DNA of 64,000 bases from Bacteroidales bacterium (GCA_021740645.1 JAIOZL010000004.1:186001-250000); one strand, 5' to 3'; positions 35,104-45,800 are shown, counted from the stretch's first letter. The notes: generated from the sequence alone by a model not told the origin. Numbers and translations: made by a program.

Positions 35104-36846
35104 CTACAGATTGCTTCTTTCACCATTTTTATAGGCTACAAGGAAAGCCCCTGTCAGGCCTTTGTTTACCAGTTGAATCCTTAAGCTCAGGGCTTCCTGC
35201 TTGGTCAGGCAGTAGCCTACGGTATATTTCCTGAAGTTGTGAAATACTTCTTCATAAACACCTTCTTCCAGTTGGTACATGTCTTTAAGTACTGATGGGG
35301 AAACTGATTTCTCTTTTAGGGCTAAAATTTGAACGCGGTAACATTGCCCTGCTTCTTCAAATTTTGGTTTAGGTGGCTGCACGCCAGGAAGGGTTTCAGG
35401 TGCAATTTCCTTTAATTCGCTCAGTGTATTTAATCGTTTATTATCATAAAAAGCCACGATAAAGGCATCATTTATTTTATTGCTTCTCAACAATTGTTTC
35501 CTGTAATCCCTTGCCTCCTGGTATGTTTTAAATGATCCGACTGAATATTTGTACCAACCTTTTATTTTTTCCTCCTTAATAGGTTTATCGATATGGAAAA
35601 GCTTAGCAAGGCTGTCGATAGATAGTTTGGCTCCGTATGAGGCGCGGAGCTGTATCCTGAATTCCACCTTTTCGCTAGGCGAGACCATCTCTTTTTCTGT
35701 TGGTTTTTTTTCAACAACTACAATGGGTTCAGCAATGATCTTTCTTTTTATAAATACTTCTGTTTTATATTTATGCTCTTTGCCGGTTTTTTCGAAATAT
35801 AAAATACTTGTCATGGGCAAGCTTCCAAAAATTTTATCCAGTTTCACGTGATAGTTGATTTCAAAAACCGAATCGGTTGGGATTTCGTCCCAGTAAAGGC
35901 TTAGGGTATAATTCTTAAATTCTGTCCGTGCGTTACTAATAAGAGTATCTGTAACATTAAATCCAATCGGGAGGATTTGTGTGAGCTCGGCTTTCCCGTC
36001 AATTTTGCCCTTTACAACCCTGCATTTCATCGTGAACTCATCCAATGAATTGAGGTCTTTGGGGAAGAAATACTGAAAGTCAACAATTTCATTGTCCAGC
36101 GGGTTAGCCGGCTTCTCAGCTAATGCAGGAGGGGGTTCAGGAAACCGTGAGTTTTTTGCTATCGAAAAATTGTATGAAAGGCCTAAAGAAGTGTAATAAT
36201 AGGCGTCGTAATTGCTACCCCTTTCATACCCATCCAAAATATCCGATGTCCCTATCCTTAGCCCTGTTTCCAGGTTGATAAACCAATGATCTGCCACTTT
36301 GATATCAAGGCCTGCTCCAAGAGGGAATGCTATTGCAAATTCAGGGGATGATTTTACCCTTTCACCATTGGTAGTATAGCCCACATCATTCACAATTTCA
36401 CCCGTCAGGAGGGAATAAGCTTCACTTCGGATCAACATTCCATTGACACCGGCAAGACCATAAATATTTAAAAGTCTTTCTTTTTGTCCGAAAAATAAGT
36501 TAGTCAAATTGGCTGTAGCTCCTAATTGTATTTCCATCAAGGTGGTATTAAACCCAATATTATTCGCTTTTTTTAACCCCTTAAAAGCTAAACGGGAGAT
36601 TTGTAAATGACTTGTAAAAACAGGAGAGAGGTATTTACCGGCCCTTATTCCTAAACCCAGGTCCGTTTCATCTTTGAGTTTGGTAAGGTGGTTCGATTCA
36701 GTTTCCAGGTCACCAAACATTTGTGCAAGCCCTGCATTTAGGTTCAGATACCATTCATTGTTTAGTGATGATTGTGCCTGGCTGAATCTTACCATAAAAA
36801 CACAACCCACACAAACCAGTAAAGTAAATATTTTACGAATTACCAT
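35104..36846 (-). CDS. outer-membrane barrel protein with SPOR-like repeats
   Basis: 580 residues with a signal peptide (ending SQAQ). Residues about 28-230 are a barrel-like region (YLNLNAGLAQMFGDLE ... GLSYNFSI). Then come a PPPALAEKP linker and a beta domain (240-375). The C-terminal part has two SPOR-like units, VEFRIQLRASYG...WYKYSVGSFKTYQEARDYRKQL and CYRVQILALKE...YTVGYCLTKQEALSLRIQL. SPOR domains bind denuded peptidoglycan, so it may tie the outer membrane to the wall. Convergent with the DUF5689 gene (9 bases apart). Confidence 0.6.
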   Translation of the reverse strand: MVIRKIFTLLVCVGCVFMVRFSQAQSSLNNEWYLNLNAGLAQMFGDLETESNHLTKLKDETDLGLGIRAGKYLSPVFTSHLQISRLAFKGLKKANNIGFNTTLMEIQLGATANLTNLFFGQKERLLNIYGLAGVNGMLIRSEAYSLLTGEIVNDVGYTTNGERVKSSPEFAIAFPLGAGLDIKVADHWFINLETGLRIGTSDILDGYERGSNYDAYYYTSLGLSYNFSIAKNSRFPEPPPALAEKPANPLDNEIVDFQYFFPKDLNSLDEFTMKCRVVKGKIDGKAELTQILPIGFNVTDTLISNARTEFKNYTLSLYWDEIPTDSVFEINYHVKLDKIFGSLPMTSILYFEKTGKEHKYKTEVFIKRKIIAEPIVVVEKKPTEKEMVSPSEKVEFRIQLRASYGAKLSIDSLAKLFHIDKPIKEEKIKGWYKYSVGSFKTYQEARDYRKQLLRSNKINDAFIVAFYDNKRLNTLSELKEIAPETLPGVQPPKPKFEEAGQCYRVQILALKEKSVSPSVLKDMYQLEEGVYEEVFHNFRKYTVGYCLTKQEALSLRIQLVNKGLTGAFLVAYKNGERSNL

Positions 36847-37021
36847 ATACCTGATTCCAATGATGGATACTTTAACAAATGTAAGGAGTTAAATGAAGCC
36901 CTTTCTTTTTCCTTAGAATGACTATTCAACAGTTGTGTGTTTATAAAAGAGGGTAACTAATTTTTTATTGTTTGTGAAAATAGAAATCCAAGACAGGTAA
37001 GGATTATTTGATAAATTTCAA

Positions 37022-37029
37022 TAATTTTG
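37022..37029 (+). promoter_or_regulatory. TAnnTTTG promoter box of pdxJ
   Basis: TAATTTTG is a full match, 22 bases before the ATG at 37051, and it overlaps the start of the longer alternative frame (37027). Confidence 0.55.
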
Positions 37030-37050
37030 GTGAAGTTAATAAATAAAATC

Positions 37051-37767
37051 ATGACCCATTTAAGTGTAAATATAAACAAAATAGCAACCATTCGCAATGC
37101 GCGCGGAGGCAATGTGCCGAATGTATTAAAAGCGGCAATGGATATTGAACGTTTTGGAGCACAGGGAATAACCGTACATCCCAGGCCCGACGAACGGCAT
37201 ATCCGATACCAGGATGTAAGGGATATTGCCCCAATCGTGACTACTGAATTTAATATTGAAGGTTATCCGAATAAAAGTTTTATAGAGCTTGTTAAAGAAG
37301 TGAAACCAACCCAGGTAACACTTGTGCCCGACCCACCTGACGTATTAACCTCCAATGCTGGTTGGGATACCATTCGAAATGAATCCTTCCTAAAGGATGT
37401 TATTGCTGAGTTTCATGGAGCCGGAATCCGCACTTCCATCTTTATTGAAACAGATGAAAAAATGATTAGAAATGCAGCTGAAACAGGAACCGACAGAATA
37501 GAACTTTACACTGAAAATTATGCTACTCAATACCCGATAGATCGCGGGAAGGCCATTTCCCCATTTATAAAAGCTGCCACTACGGCACTTGAAGTTGGCT
37601 TAGGGATCAATGCTGGTCATGACCTGGATTTAAATAATTTAAAGTATTTTGCTCAAAATGTTCCCGGCCTGCTTGAGGTTTCTATCGGCCATGCTTTGAT
37701 TTCTGATGCCTTATATTTTGGGCTGGAAAATGCTGTTCAGTTATATTTAAGGGAATTACGTCCTTAG
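37051..37767 (+). CDS. pdxJ: pyridoxine 5'-phosphate synthase
   Basis: 238 residues from ATG 37051; the longer frame from 37027 overlaps the promoter box. Diagnostic PdxJ segments: [27 protein letters not shown] (active-site His and Arg), [35 protein letters not shown] and [15 protein letters not shown]. It joins aminoacetone phosphate-type 3-amino-2-oxopropyl phosphate to deoxyxylulose 5-phosphate to form pyridoxine 5'-phosphate. The 3' end overlaps the convergent O-antigen-ligase-like gene by 12 bases. Confidence 0.93.
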   Translation: MTHLSVNINKIATIRNARGGNVPNVLKAAMDIERFGAQGITVHPRPDERHIRYQDVRDIAPIVTTEFNIEGYPNKSFIELVKEVKPTQVTLVPDPPDVLTSNAGWDTIRNESFLKDVIAEFHGAGIRTSIFIETDEKMIRNAAETGTDRIELYTENYATQYPIDRGKAISPFIKAATTALEVGLGINAGHDLDLNNLKYFAQNVPGLLEVSIGHALISDALYFGLENAVQLYLRELRP

Positions 37768-39054
37768 TTTTTCAAAACTTAAGGGGAATAGATATAAAAT
37801 TGCATTAAAAAATGCATAGAATACTACGCCTGCCTGACGTTCAAACATCGATTCAACAGAGATGTGCAACGCAAATAATGCAAGGAATAAAAAGTAAACC
37901 AGGTCCTTTTGTATCACCGCATAAAACCCGGGAACAATGAACAAAAACAACAGCAATATAAATCCTAGCAAGCCAGTTGCAATATAGGTTTGAATATACT
38001 GGCAATGTGCATTTAACTCCTTTTCATAAGCAGCCACTATCCCATCGTCGAGATATCGCTTCATTAACTCTGGCTTCACATCACCAGCCCCAACTCCCAC
38101 TAACGGATTTTCTTTAATAATCTTGAAAGCACTTTTCCAGATCAACATTCTTGCTACAGAACTTTCGAGCTTCACATCATCTGCATGTGTTTCAGCTTCC
38201 AGTGAGCTCTTTGCAGTAATAAACCTTTGATAAGTTGGAGGGAAAAACAACATGGAAATAAGAAAAGTCATCATGAAAAAAGCAGGTGCAAAAATTCTTA
38301 TTAGCCGAGGCCTGGGTTTCTGAAGGAATAGAAATACGGTGGCCAACACGTAGGTCATTGCCAATCCTAAAATTCCAGCCTTGGAGCTTAAAAGGATAAT
38401 AAATATTTGAAAATACAAGATCAATACCGTTGCAATAAACCATTTTAAACCTGTTTTCGAATTGCTGGATATAACCCATTTAGCAAGCAGGATAATGGCA
38501 AAAGTATAAAACAAAGCCAGGTAACTCGCATGCCAGGATAGGGAAAGTCTGCCATAATAAAATTCAAGGGTTGACTCGGTTTGAAAATACCGAAGTACTG
38601 CGCTATTAAACAATAATAACGAGTTGATAAAACATCCGGCAATGAAAGCTTTTTGAATATTTCTAATGAAGTTTTCAGGAAAGACTGAAAAATCGGTGGT
38701 AGAGAACAAAAGGGGAAACACAAGCAGAGATAATTTTACTTCAAGGGACTCCAGTGCAAGAGCAGTATTCTTTGAATAAAAAAGGCTAACGAAATACACT
38801 ATATAAATTGAGGATAAAGCCAGCAGTTTCTTATGGTTGAGCCTTTGTTTGAGAATTTGAAATTTCTCCTTGAAATTAAATGCCACTATCCAGTTTAAGC
38901 CTACCAAAGTAATCGCCATGGAAGCTAACCTGTCGTTAAGAGGTATAAGCAGAGCAATGGCAACGATCCCGTAATAATATACTTTGTTCTGAATGTTTAT
39001 ACGCATTTCATTTAAACTTGTAATAGATGGTTTTAAATCACCTGTTAATTTCAA
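37756..39054 (-). CDS. O-antigen ligase/polymerase family membrane protein
   Basis: 432 residues with about 10 to 12 membrane helices. A large periplasmic loop after the middle helices contains [27 protein letters not shown], the Wzy_C/WaaL signature, and [15 protein letters not shown] with the conserved His. Members transfer or polymerise glycan repeats on undecaprenyl carriers in the periplasm. It is the third gene of a minus-strand operon after two glycosyltransferases, overlapping the GT2 gene by 17 bases. Whether it is a ligase or a polymerase cannot be told. Confidence 0.85.
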   Translation of the reverse strand: MKLTGDLKPSITSLNEMRINIQNKVYYYGIVAIALLIPLNDRLASMAITLVGLNWIVAFNFKEKFQILKQRLNHKKLLALSSIYIVYFVSLFYSKNTALALESLEVKLSLLVFPLLFSTTDFSVFPENFIRNIQKAFIAGCFINSLLLFNSAVLRYFQTESTLEFYYGRLSLSWHASYLALFYTFAIILLAKWVISSNSKTGLKWFIATVLILYFQIFIILLSSKAGILGLAMTYVLATVFLFLQKPRPRLIRIFAPAFFMMTFLISMLFFPPTYQRFITAKSSLEAETHADDVKLESSVARMLIWKSAFKIIKENPLVGVGAGDVKPELMKRYLDDGIVAAYEKELNAHCQYIQTYIATGLLGFILLLFLFIVPGFYAVIQKDLVYFLFLALFALHISVESMFERQAGVVFYAFFNAILYLFPLSFEKLRT

Positions 39055-40069
39055 TATTATTTTTTGTTTTGCCCAAAACTACAAATCTAATCACTCCCTC
39101 GAGATAGCCCCAGCCATAGCTAAAATGAATAATAGGGAAAGCCAATAACAGGGAAAACCCAAAACTTATCCCCTCCTTATGTTTATATGACTCAATTATC
39201 GAAATTAACGTGACAGGCAGTAAATAAGTGAGTGCTCCTGCAAGCAAAATAATCTGAAATATGCCTGAAAAAAAACTGAGTATCCCTGTGGCAATAAAAA
39301 AAGTTAATAAAGTAATTGGAGCAAACTGTCTGATTGTTGCCGGTGCCCCAACTTTTTTATTAACCAGAGGCTTAAAGAGCCCATATTGATAAAACATTTT
39401 TGACATTTTACTAAAATTCTCTCTGGCAAAATACTTAATCTTTACCTCAGGCAACAGGTAAATAGAACCACCTGAACGGACAAGCCTGGCATTAAATTCA
39501 TCATCCTGATTGCGCGTAAGTTCTTCATCAAAAAGCCCGATTTTATCAAATACTTCTCGTTTGTAGCATCCGAAAGGCACTGTGTCCACCTTCCTGGGCT
39601 TTTGAACGGCCAGGCGGTAATGTGCATTCCCAATACCCAAAGGATGCGAGGTTGCTGATGCTATTGCCTTAGCTATTTCAGTATCCGCACCTGGAGACGT
39701 CAGCCATAAACCTCCGGTATTATCACAATTATATTTAAATAGCCCCTCCACAAGGAGTGAGATATAGTTTTTTGGATAAAGACAATGTGCATCCATTCTG
39801 ATGATTACTTCCCCTTGGCTTGCTTTAATACCTTTGTTTAAGGCAAAAGGAACTGTTTTTTTTTCATTTTCCAGGTAATGAATAAATGAGTGACCTTTTG
39901 CCAGTTCCTCAATTATTTGGGCAGTATTGTCACTACTTTGACCATCTAATACGAATACCTCAAGTTTTTCAGAAGGATAATCCTGTTCAATAACGTTTTT
40001 GAGCACTTGCCCAATAAAATTTTCTTCGTTACGGCAGGGTATAATTACTGAAACAAGAGGTTTTGCCAT
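39038..40069 (-). CDS. family 2 glycosyltransferase
   Basis: 343 residues. The GT-A domain starts PLVSVIIPCRNEENFI with VLDGQSSDNTAQ, the RMDAH metal motif and LTRNQDDEFNARL (catalytic Asp region). Two to three C-terminal helices (about 255-330) anchor it. It resembles ExoA-type succinoglycan glucosyltransferases, but the donor is unknown. Middle gene of the glycan operon, 19 bases after the GT4 gene. Confidence 0.88.
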   Translation of the reverse strand: MAKPLVSVIIPCRNEENFIGQVLKNVIEQDYPSEKLEVFVLDGQSSDNTAQIIEELAKGHSFIHYLENEKKTVPFALNKGIKASQGEVIIRMDAHCLYPKNYISLLVEGLFKYNCDNTGGLWLTSPGADTEIAKAIASATSHPLGIGNAHYRLAVQKPRKVDTVPFGCYKREVFDKIGLFDEELTRNQDDEFNARLVRSGGSIYLLPEVKIKYFARENFSKMSKMFYQYGLFKPLVNKKVGAPATIRQFAPITLLTFFIATGILSFFSGIFQIILLAGALTYLLPVTLISIIESYKHKEGISFGFSLLLAFPIIHFSYGWGYLEGVIRFVVLGKTKNNIEINR

Positions 40070-40088
40070 GATCTGAATCCTTTGCTAT

Positions 40089-41204
40089 TTATTGTGCTAC
40101 TACGGATTTATAAAATCCAACTAATTTTTTTTCTTCTAATTCCCAATTAAACTTTTCCCTGATAGCTTTTATTCCATTTTGCCCTTTTTCTTTTGTTTTC
40201 CCAGGATTTTCTGACAGATAATCAATAGCTTCAGCGATTTGTTCGGGATTTAAAGGGTCCACAGCAATACCACAATCATTGTCAGTTATAATTTGTTTCC
40301 ACAAAGGAATGTCAGAAACAATTACCGGTATGCCAGCAGCCATATACTCAAACATCTTTACGGGCAATGCATCCACATAATTAATTATCGGATGAAGGGT
40401 AGCGAGACCCGCGAATGATCGCTGCAATATTTCTTTTACCTGTTTTCGGTTAGCGAATCCCAGTTCATTCACTTTTTCCCATCCGGGTGTATGATTCAGT
40501 TCACTACGGTATTCATGAGGATCAATTTTGCCGGCAAGGTTTAACCGCACATCCGACTTAACTATCGACATGGATTTTACCAACTCGCTAATCCCCCTAA
40601 CTTTTGTTATCCCTCCGATATAACACAATTCGTTTCCTTTTTCTCCGAGACTTTGAGTTTCTTCCAAAAGTTTTAAGGTGGGGAAATTCTGAATTTCAAT
40701 CACCATTTTATGAAACCTCAGGAATCTATCACGAATAAATGTTGTTGCGGTAACTATACCCGACATTTTTGAGGAATAATACTTTTCAAGGGCCTCAATC
40801 AGTTTCGATCCGGGTTTTCTTATAATTAATGGGATCCAATATTTACTTAGCATCTGACGAGGTAAGTCTTCGTGGACATCATAAATTACCTTTTTGCCTC
40901 TTCGGATAAGTTTGGCTGCCCAGGGTAAAAATTCAGGATCATGAAAATGATAGATATCTGCATCAACTTCCAGGGCAAGACGAAAGGCTGCTTTTGATGC
41001 TTTTAAAAACCGTTGTACCCTTCCTGAATAGTTGCATGCAATCCCAATTACTTCTACCTCATCTTCAATAAAACTTTCACCATTTACTGCAATAAGGGTT
41101 ACCTTAAAGCCAGCAGCAGCAAGTGATTTGGACTCTTTATAAAAGATACGTGTATCACGGGCGGGATGAACGGTGGTAATATGGCAAATTTTCAAGGGGG
41201 TCAT
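40089..41204 (-). CDS. family 4 glycosyltransferase
   Basis: 371 residues; two Rossmann domains (GT-B). The N-terminal part has CHITTVHPARDTRIFYKESKSL and DADIYHFHDPEFLPWA; the C-terminal part has CYIGGITKVRGISEL and the ExxxxxxxE-type motif in PVKMFEYMAAGIPVIVSD. It transfers a sugar with retention onto a glycan carrier; donor unknown. First gene of a three-gene operon, preceded by a near-ideal promoter at 41249-41277. Confidence 0.88.
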   Translation of the reverse strand: MTPLKICHITTVHPARDTRIFYKESKSLAAAGFKVTLIAVNGESFIEDEVEVIGIACNYSGRVQRFLKASKAAFRLALEVDADIYHFHDPEFLPWAAKLIRRGKKVIYDVHEDLPRQMLSKYWIPLIIRKPGSKLIEALEKYYSSKMSGIVTATTFIRDRFLRFHKMVIEIQNFPTLKLLEETQSLGEKGNELCYIGGITKVRGISELVKSMSIVKSDVRLNLAGKIDPHEYRSELNHTPGWEKVNELGFANRKQVKEILQRSFAGLATLHPIINYVDALPVKMFEYMAAGIPVIVSDIPLWKQIITDNDCGIAVDPLNPEQIAEAIDYLSENPGKTKEKGQNGIKAIREKFNWELEEKKLVGFYKSVVAQ

Positions 41205-41248
41205 AGAATGATTATCCTACTTCATAATTTATTGTTGCTGCAAGAGGT

Positions 41249-41277
41249 CAAATGTACAAACTTTGTTTAAAACACAA
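41249..41277 (-). promoter_or_regulatory. TTG-N18-TACATTTG promoter of the glycan operon
   Basis: On the minus strand a TTG (41277-41275), an 18-base spacer and TACATTTG (41256-41249) match both Bacteroidota elements. It lies 44 bases before the ATG at 41204. Confidence 0.65.
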
Positions 41278-41295
41278 TTTTTAGAGGAAAAAGAA

Positions 41296-41327
41296 AAAGC
41301 ATGGCCTCTATATTAAAGCCATGCTTT
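41296..41327 (-). terminator. terminator of the TlpA-DUF6029-Omp28 operon
   Basis: AAAGCATGGC and GCCATGCTTT form a perfect 10-base stem, followed on the minus strand by a TTCTTTTTCC tract. It lies 20 bases after the Omp28 stop, just upstream of the next operon's promoter. Confidence 0.75.
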
Positions 41328-41347
41328 CCCCTAATCTGTGAAATTTA

Positions 41348-42268
41348 TTATTCTGCAGTTTTTATACCCAATTCAGCTACCTGGAGAATTTCCTGTGAAT
41401 CTTCCTGGTAAATATAGGTAATGATGTTACAATTTGAAGCATCCCAATCTCCATTTAACTCATAAATAAATTTTTCGGAGTAACTGTTCCCTGAAACTAT
41501 TGATCCATCCACTGAGATGAATGTACCATACTTTCCATTTATAGCATCCCTTAACACATTCCTGTGTTTATAGTCAATCCAGTCGTCATTATCAGGTGCA
41601 CCTGGCAGGGTGTGATTGTTGTTTCTTTGCGGTGAAATTATATTATCCTCCACAACGTAAACCACAATTTTATATTTTCCTTCCAATTGCTGATGGAAAG
41701 TCGCCAGCACATCCACCTGTATAGTATTTAAGTTTGGATAAAATGTATTTTGAACTTTAAGGTCAATGACATTGGGTTTATCCAATTCCTGTTCGAATAC
41801 ATCGTACCAGAAAAAGGGATAGATCACTTTTGAGCCTTCATAATCTACCCTGTTAATTAACCCGGTAGGATAACCTACAAGATACACCCCAAAATCAGCA
41901 TTTAGTTCTATTCCAACCTGGCTTCTCAGGTCAGCTTCATAGAGTGATCCTGGATCTGGTTCGGCATATAGTCCAGAATGTACTGCATATATGATCAATC
42001 GGTGATCATTTTCTTCAGCCCAGTCATGCGCAGCAAAAGCCCATTCCGGACAGTTAATGCAAGTGTGGCCGGTAAAATCCTCTAGCAGTAGATGTTTGGT
42101 ATTAACCTCGACCGAATCAACAAAAAATAAGGTATCCAGCAAATCATTGGTTATATCTTGCTGGTCAACGATCAAAAGGGGTTGCTCAATCTTATCGCAG
42201 GCATTAAAAGTTGCAATAGCTGCAATAAAAAATAAAATGGAAATATATATTCTGGTTTTCATCTTCAT
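41348..42268 (-). CDS. Omp28-related lipoprotein with thioredoxin-like CxxC
   Basis: 306 residues with lipobox cysteine Cys24 (TFNAC). LLEDFTGHTCINCPEWA gives a thioredoxin-like CxxC (Cys70, Cys73) in the opening typical of Omp28-related proteins. The remaining part is a beta-rich domain seen in the same family. It may be a surface thiol protein; the substrate is unknown. Last gene of the operon TlpA, DUF6029, Omp28 (15-base gap), consistent with a thiol-redox theme. Confidence 0.82.
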   Translation of the reverse strand: MKMKTRIYISILFFIAAIATFNACDKIEQPLLIVDQQDITNDLLDTLFFVDSVEVNTKHLLLEDFTGHTCINCPEWAFAAHDWAEENDHRLIIYAVHSGLYAEPDPGSLYEADLRSQVGIELNADFGVYLVGYPTGLINRVDYEGSKVIYPFFWYDVFEQELDKPNVIDLKVQNTFYPNLNTIQVDVLATFHQQLEGKYKIVVYVVEDNIISPQRNNNHTLPGAPDNDDWIDYKHRNVLRDAINGKYGTFISVDGSIVSGNSYSEKFIYELNGDWDASNCNIITYIYQEDSQEILQVAELGIKTAE

Positions 42269-42282
42269 ATCAGCTTAATATT

Positions 42283-44052
42283 TTAGAATGAACTCGTAAT
42301 GGTTAAAGTCAATCCGGTGGATGCAGGCACATAACGGCAAACGCCTCCTACGCATAGCAATCCCTCACGCTGACGGCCATAACGCAATGATATCCGGTTG
42401 GTTTTTTCAGTATATCCAAAGGAAACATTGTAATAATGTATTTGCAAATCGCTTTCAGGGTTCCCATAATTATACTCATCCAAAATGGAAAAAAACCATT
42501 TTGGCGACACATTGTATTCAAGGGTAAGTGCTGCCCAATCACCTTCATCTTCCTTCGTCCATAACCCCTGGGCTTCAGCACGCAACGAATGTCTACTTGT
42601 AAACTTATAGGTAAAGTCTAAAACCGCGATGTTGGCATATACCATATTCTTATCATCAAAAATATCATCTTCAATAACATGGAGATTGTAGGTTTGATTA
42701 TAGAAGGCGGCTTTAGCTTTTACTTTTTTACTGAACTTTTTTTCAATCAATAAATTCAGATCCCTGTAAAAAGGAATATCTCCAATGGATAAAAATTTTG
42801 TTGTATACCCCTCTGTTCCGGTAGAATCAATGGGTATGTTTTCAGAAATAGCCTGTCTGTCGATAGCGTTGGCCCAGGAATAATTAAGGGTAAGTGTCGT
42901 GCCATATTTACCTCCCAATTTGGATTTTTTTGGAAGGGAATATAATATGGATCCCTGGAAACCGACTTCGCCATTTTGCTTGGTAGCATAGGGGTACATC
43001 GATGCAAGGCTATAGGCATGCTCTTTCGAAATAGCAGGTAAATAATTCACATCCAGTAGCGGGGGCACACCACCTTCTTTTCTCCTGGATTTAAATCCCA
43101 TATTGTCAATCCATTTAGTTGACAGGAAAATCCCAAGCCCTTTGGTAGAATAAGAAAAAGTTGAATACAGAGCCTGGCCTTTTTTATAGATAAAATTATT
43201 GGTTGTGTTGGGATCATTTCCCTTTTCCGCATATTCAGCATAAAGATTGAACCCGCCATTAGCCATATTTAATCTTGCTGCCCATGACCCTACATTCTGA
43301 GGCAGGTTGTATTCATAAGTTGTTTTTCTCGTCCAGGTAATAGTATCTCCAAACTCATTGCTTGTAAAATAAACAGAATCTCTTGAAAAAGATTTGGTTT
43401 CTGATTTTTCATATTTACTTACAAAACTACCACCAAGACTTATTTGTGTGGATGATTCGTTAAATGCTTTAAATATTTCATTAAGTTCAAAATCTCCATC
43501 CACACCTCTTACAATTCCTCTGCTATCAGGGGTATATGGCTCCCAGAGATACCTGTGCACCCCATACAGTCCTTTTAACGTAGCTCCTTTGAATGGTGTA
43601 AACTTTGCTTGAAATCCATATAAGTTATTATCATATCCAAGTGTCCATTCTTCCCAGCTTCTTAAAATTAAACCACTTCCAAACTGGTCGTAAAAATGGC
43701 CAGCCGTCATTTCCAATGACCCAAGTTTATAATTTACAAACCAGTAGGGCACTCCAACTCCTTCATATTTTGGACTAAATCCAAGCATCGGATTAAGGTA
43801 AGATTCGAAGCGCATACCGGCATTAAAATCGCCATTACTATATAGTACATTGGCAAAACTATTGGTCCCAAACTTTTTATAGTTCAGGGTGGAGTCAGTA
43901 ATCCCGAGTGCATCGTCTTCGTTGTAAACCTGGGCATCTACCTGTAAATTTCCTGTTACTTTACCATTGCTAATCTGGCTTTGTGCCGAGAGGTAGGCCG
44001 GAGTAAAAAGCAAAAGTATTATAGCTGATAATAAGTGAATTTTTATTCTCAC
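42283..44052 (-). CDS. DUF6029 outer-membrane protein
   Basis: 589 residues with a signal peptide (ending LSAQS). A large barrel-like protein with repeated Tyr-rich strands (VNYKLGSLEMTAGHFYDQFGSGLILRSWEE, spread over residues 104-133) that I associate with DUF6029, ending in GLTLTITSSF. The family is often found beside TlpA and Omp28 genes, as here; its function is unknown. A CVGGVCRYVP segment near the C-terminus adds a possible disulfide. It is 33 bases after the tlpA-like gene. Confidence 0.72.
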   Translation of the reverse strand: MRIKIHLLSAIILLLFTPAYLSAQSQISNGKVTGNLQVDAQVYNEDDALGITDSTLNYKKFGTNSFANVLYSNGDFNAGMRFESYLNPMLGFSPKYEGVGVPYWFVNYKLGSLEMTAGHFYDQFGSGLILRSWEEWTLGYDNNLYGFQAKFTPFKGATLKGLYGVHRYLWEPYTPDSRGIVRGVDGDFELNEIFKAFNESSTQISLGGSFVSKYEKSETKSFSRDSVYFTSNEFGDTITWTRKTTYEYNLPQNVGSWAARLNMANGGFNLYAEYAEKGNDPNTTNNFIYKKGQALYSTFSYSTKGLGIFLSTKWIDNMGFKSRRKEGGVPPLLDVNYLPAISKEHAYSLASMYPYATKQNGEVGFQGSILYSLPKKSKLGGKYGTTLTLNYSWANAIDRQAISENIPIDSTGTEGYTTKFLSIGDIPFYRDLNLLIEKKFSKKVKAKAAFYNQTYNLHVIEDDIFDDKNMVYANIAVLDFTYKFTSRHSLRAEAQGLWTKEDEGDWAALTLEYNVSPKWFFSILDEYNYGNPESDLQIHYYNVSFGYTEKTNRISLRYGRQREGLLCVGGVCRYVPASTGLTLTITSSF

Positions 44053-44085
44053 TGTTTTAAAGTTTTCGATTAATAAGTAATAGTT

Positions 44086-44607
44086 TTACTCCAGGGATTC
44101 TCCCGCTATGACTTTCCTGACAATCTCAATATACTCTCCTTCGTCACCATCGAGATAGCCCACATGCTGCCAAACGATGGAGCCCTTGCCATCAACAATA
44201 AAAGTGTGAGGCGGAACATTTACATTCATTGCCCTTTTCAGGTCACTGTTTTCGTCGAGCAATACTTCAAATTCCCAGCCTTTACCATTTACAGTAGGCA
44301 TCACTTTTTTACTTGAACGCGCATTATCAATAGAAACAGCCACCATTTTAACACCGGTTTCTTCTACCCAGTCTTCATATACTTCATTAATGGCATCATG
44401 CTCTTTGATACATGGCTTACACCAGGTAGCCCAAAATGTAATTATGATGGGTTTTCCTTCATTGTCAAGATCAGTTAAATTAAAAGTTTTTCCTTCCATA
44501 GTTTTTACCTCTACCGAAGGGATTTTCCCATAATTTTTCTGTTCACCCTGTGCTGAAGTAAAGCAATAAACTGTAATTAATGTGAGAAATAAGAATATTT
44601 TTTTCAT
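44086..44607 (-). CDS. TlpA-like exported thiol-disulfide oxidoreductase
   Basis: 173 residues with a signal peptide (ending TSAQG). A thioredoxin fold of the TlpA/ResA type with the active site WATWCKPC (Cys63, Cys66) and the cis-proline segment VNVPPHTFIVD. It probably reduces disulfides in the periplasm, perhaps on Omp28 or the DUF6029 protein encoded next, and possibly apocytochromes. First gene of the operon; no clear promoter box was found in 44608-44779. Confidence 0.88.
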   Translation of the reverse strand: MKKIFLFLTLITVYCFTSAQGEQKNYGKIPSVEVKTMEGKTFNLTDLDNEGKPIIITFWATWCKPCIKEHDAINEVYEDWVEETGVKMVAVSIDNARSSKKVMPTVNGKGWEFEVLLDENSDLKRAMNVNVPPHTFIVDGKGSIVWQHVGYLDGDEGEYIEIVRKVIAGESLE

Positions 44608-44779
44608 ACAAATAAGAATTTAAATATTTGAATATCCAGATACTAAAAACGAGCCAAAATTAATTAACTTATTAAGATGTAAAATGTAAATGCTCAATTT
44701 AAACCTATTCAAAATTAAGAATTTATTGAATAGACTTAGAGTTACTACTTAGGGTTGTCAGAAAAAGAAACAATTTATT

Positions 44780-45766
44780 CTATTTCATCATCATATAAAC
44801 TTCGAGCAAAGTAGACTTAATGATGGGATGAATCTCTGCATCATTTATCACGGCAGGCATCAGCATGGCTTCACCGAAGCCAAGTTCATAAGCATTTTCA
44901 CCTGTTTTGATACTCACTTTTCCTTTGGTGCAAATGTAAATTACAAATGAATCGAGATCAGTATAATCCTTTTTTACGGGTTTGTCGAATTGCAAAATAT
45001 TGGTTGTAAAATAGGGGCTCTCTACTACCTCTACTGTTTCATTTCGTTTAATTTTATAAGGGGTTTTATACTCCTTATAAACCTTGAAATCAATTGCATC
45101 CAGCGCTTCTTCAGTATGCAATTCACGCATAAGCCCTGCACTATCAATCCGGTCCCAGTCATAAATCCTATAGGTAATGTCAGATGTTTGCTGTATTTCT
45201 GCAAGTAAAATTCCAGGGCCTAACGCATGCACTCTTCCCGCCGGCATGTAATAAACCTCTCTTTTTTTTACTTTGGAAAAATTCATGATCTCCTTTATTG
45301 TCTTGTTTTCGAGATGTTTTTTGTAGGTTTCTTTATCCACTTCTTTGCTAAAACCACTAATTAATTCCGAATCCTTTTCTGCATCCAAAATATACCACAT
45401 CTCAGTTTTACCCAAACTATTATGCCTTTTGGCGGCAAGCTCATCATTGGGATGGACCTGAATGGATAGCCAGTCGTTAGCATCGATAAATTTTATGAGT
45501 ATCGGAAATTCATTACCAAATTTTTGATATACACTATCCCCCACCAACTCCTCCATATATATTTCCACGAGTTCGTTAAGTTCATTACCCTCAAGAAATC
45601 CTTCACTGATCTCCGTTTGGTTTTCATCAACTCCCGACAATACCCAAACTTCGCCGCAATTAGGCAAGGGTTTAAAGTCTTTTCCTAATACTGTTTTTAT
45701 TTTTTGCCCCCCCCAGATTTTGTCCTTATAAATGGGCTTAAATTTTAGTGGATAGAGTTTATTCAT
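44780..45766 (-). CDS. manA: mannose-6-phosphate isomerase, class I short form
   Basis: 328 residues. Zinc-site segments: IQVHPNDELA (His105), GKTEMWYIL (Glu122) and GRVHALGPGILLAEIQQTSD with its Arg for catalysis. The short form is like that of Bacillus. It interconverts mannose 6-phosphate and fructose 6-phosphate in the cytoplasm, feeding GDP-mannose for mannosylation and glycans (compare the DPM1-like gene). It stands alone with a TATTTTTG box upstream. Confidence 0.9.
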   Translation of the reverse strand: MNKLYPLKFKPIYKDKIWGGQKIKTVLGKDFKPLPNCGEVWVLSGVDENQTEISEGFLEGNELNELVEIYMEELVGDSVYQKFGNEFPILIKFIDANDWLSIQVHPNDELAAKRHNSLGKTEMWYILDAEKDSELISGFSKEVDKETYKKHLENKTIKEIMNFSKVKKREVYYMPAGRVHALGPGILLAEIQQTSDITYRIYDWDRIDSAGLMRELHTEEALDAIDFKVYKEYKTPYKIKRNETVEVVESPYFTTNILQFDKPVKKDYTDLDSFVIYICTKGKVSIKTGENAYELGFGEAMLMPAVINDAEIHPIIKSTLLEVYMMMK

Positions 45767-45800
45767 AATAATTAGATATATAATTCCCGGATTTAATTGT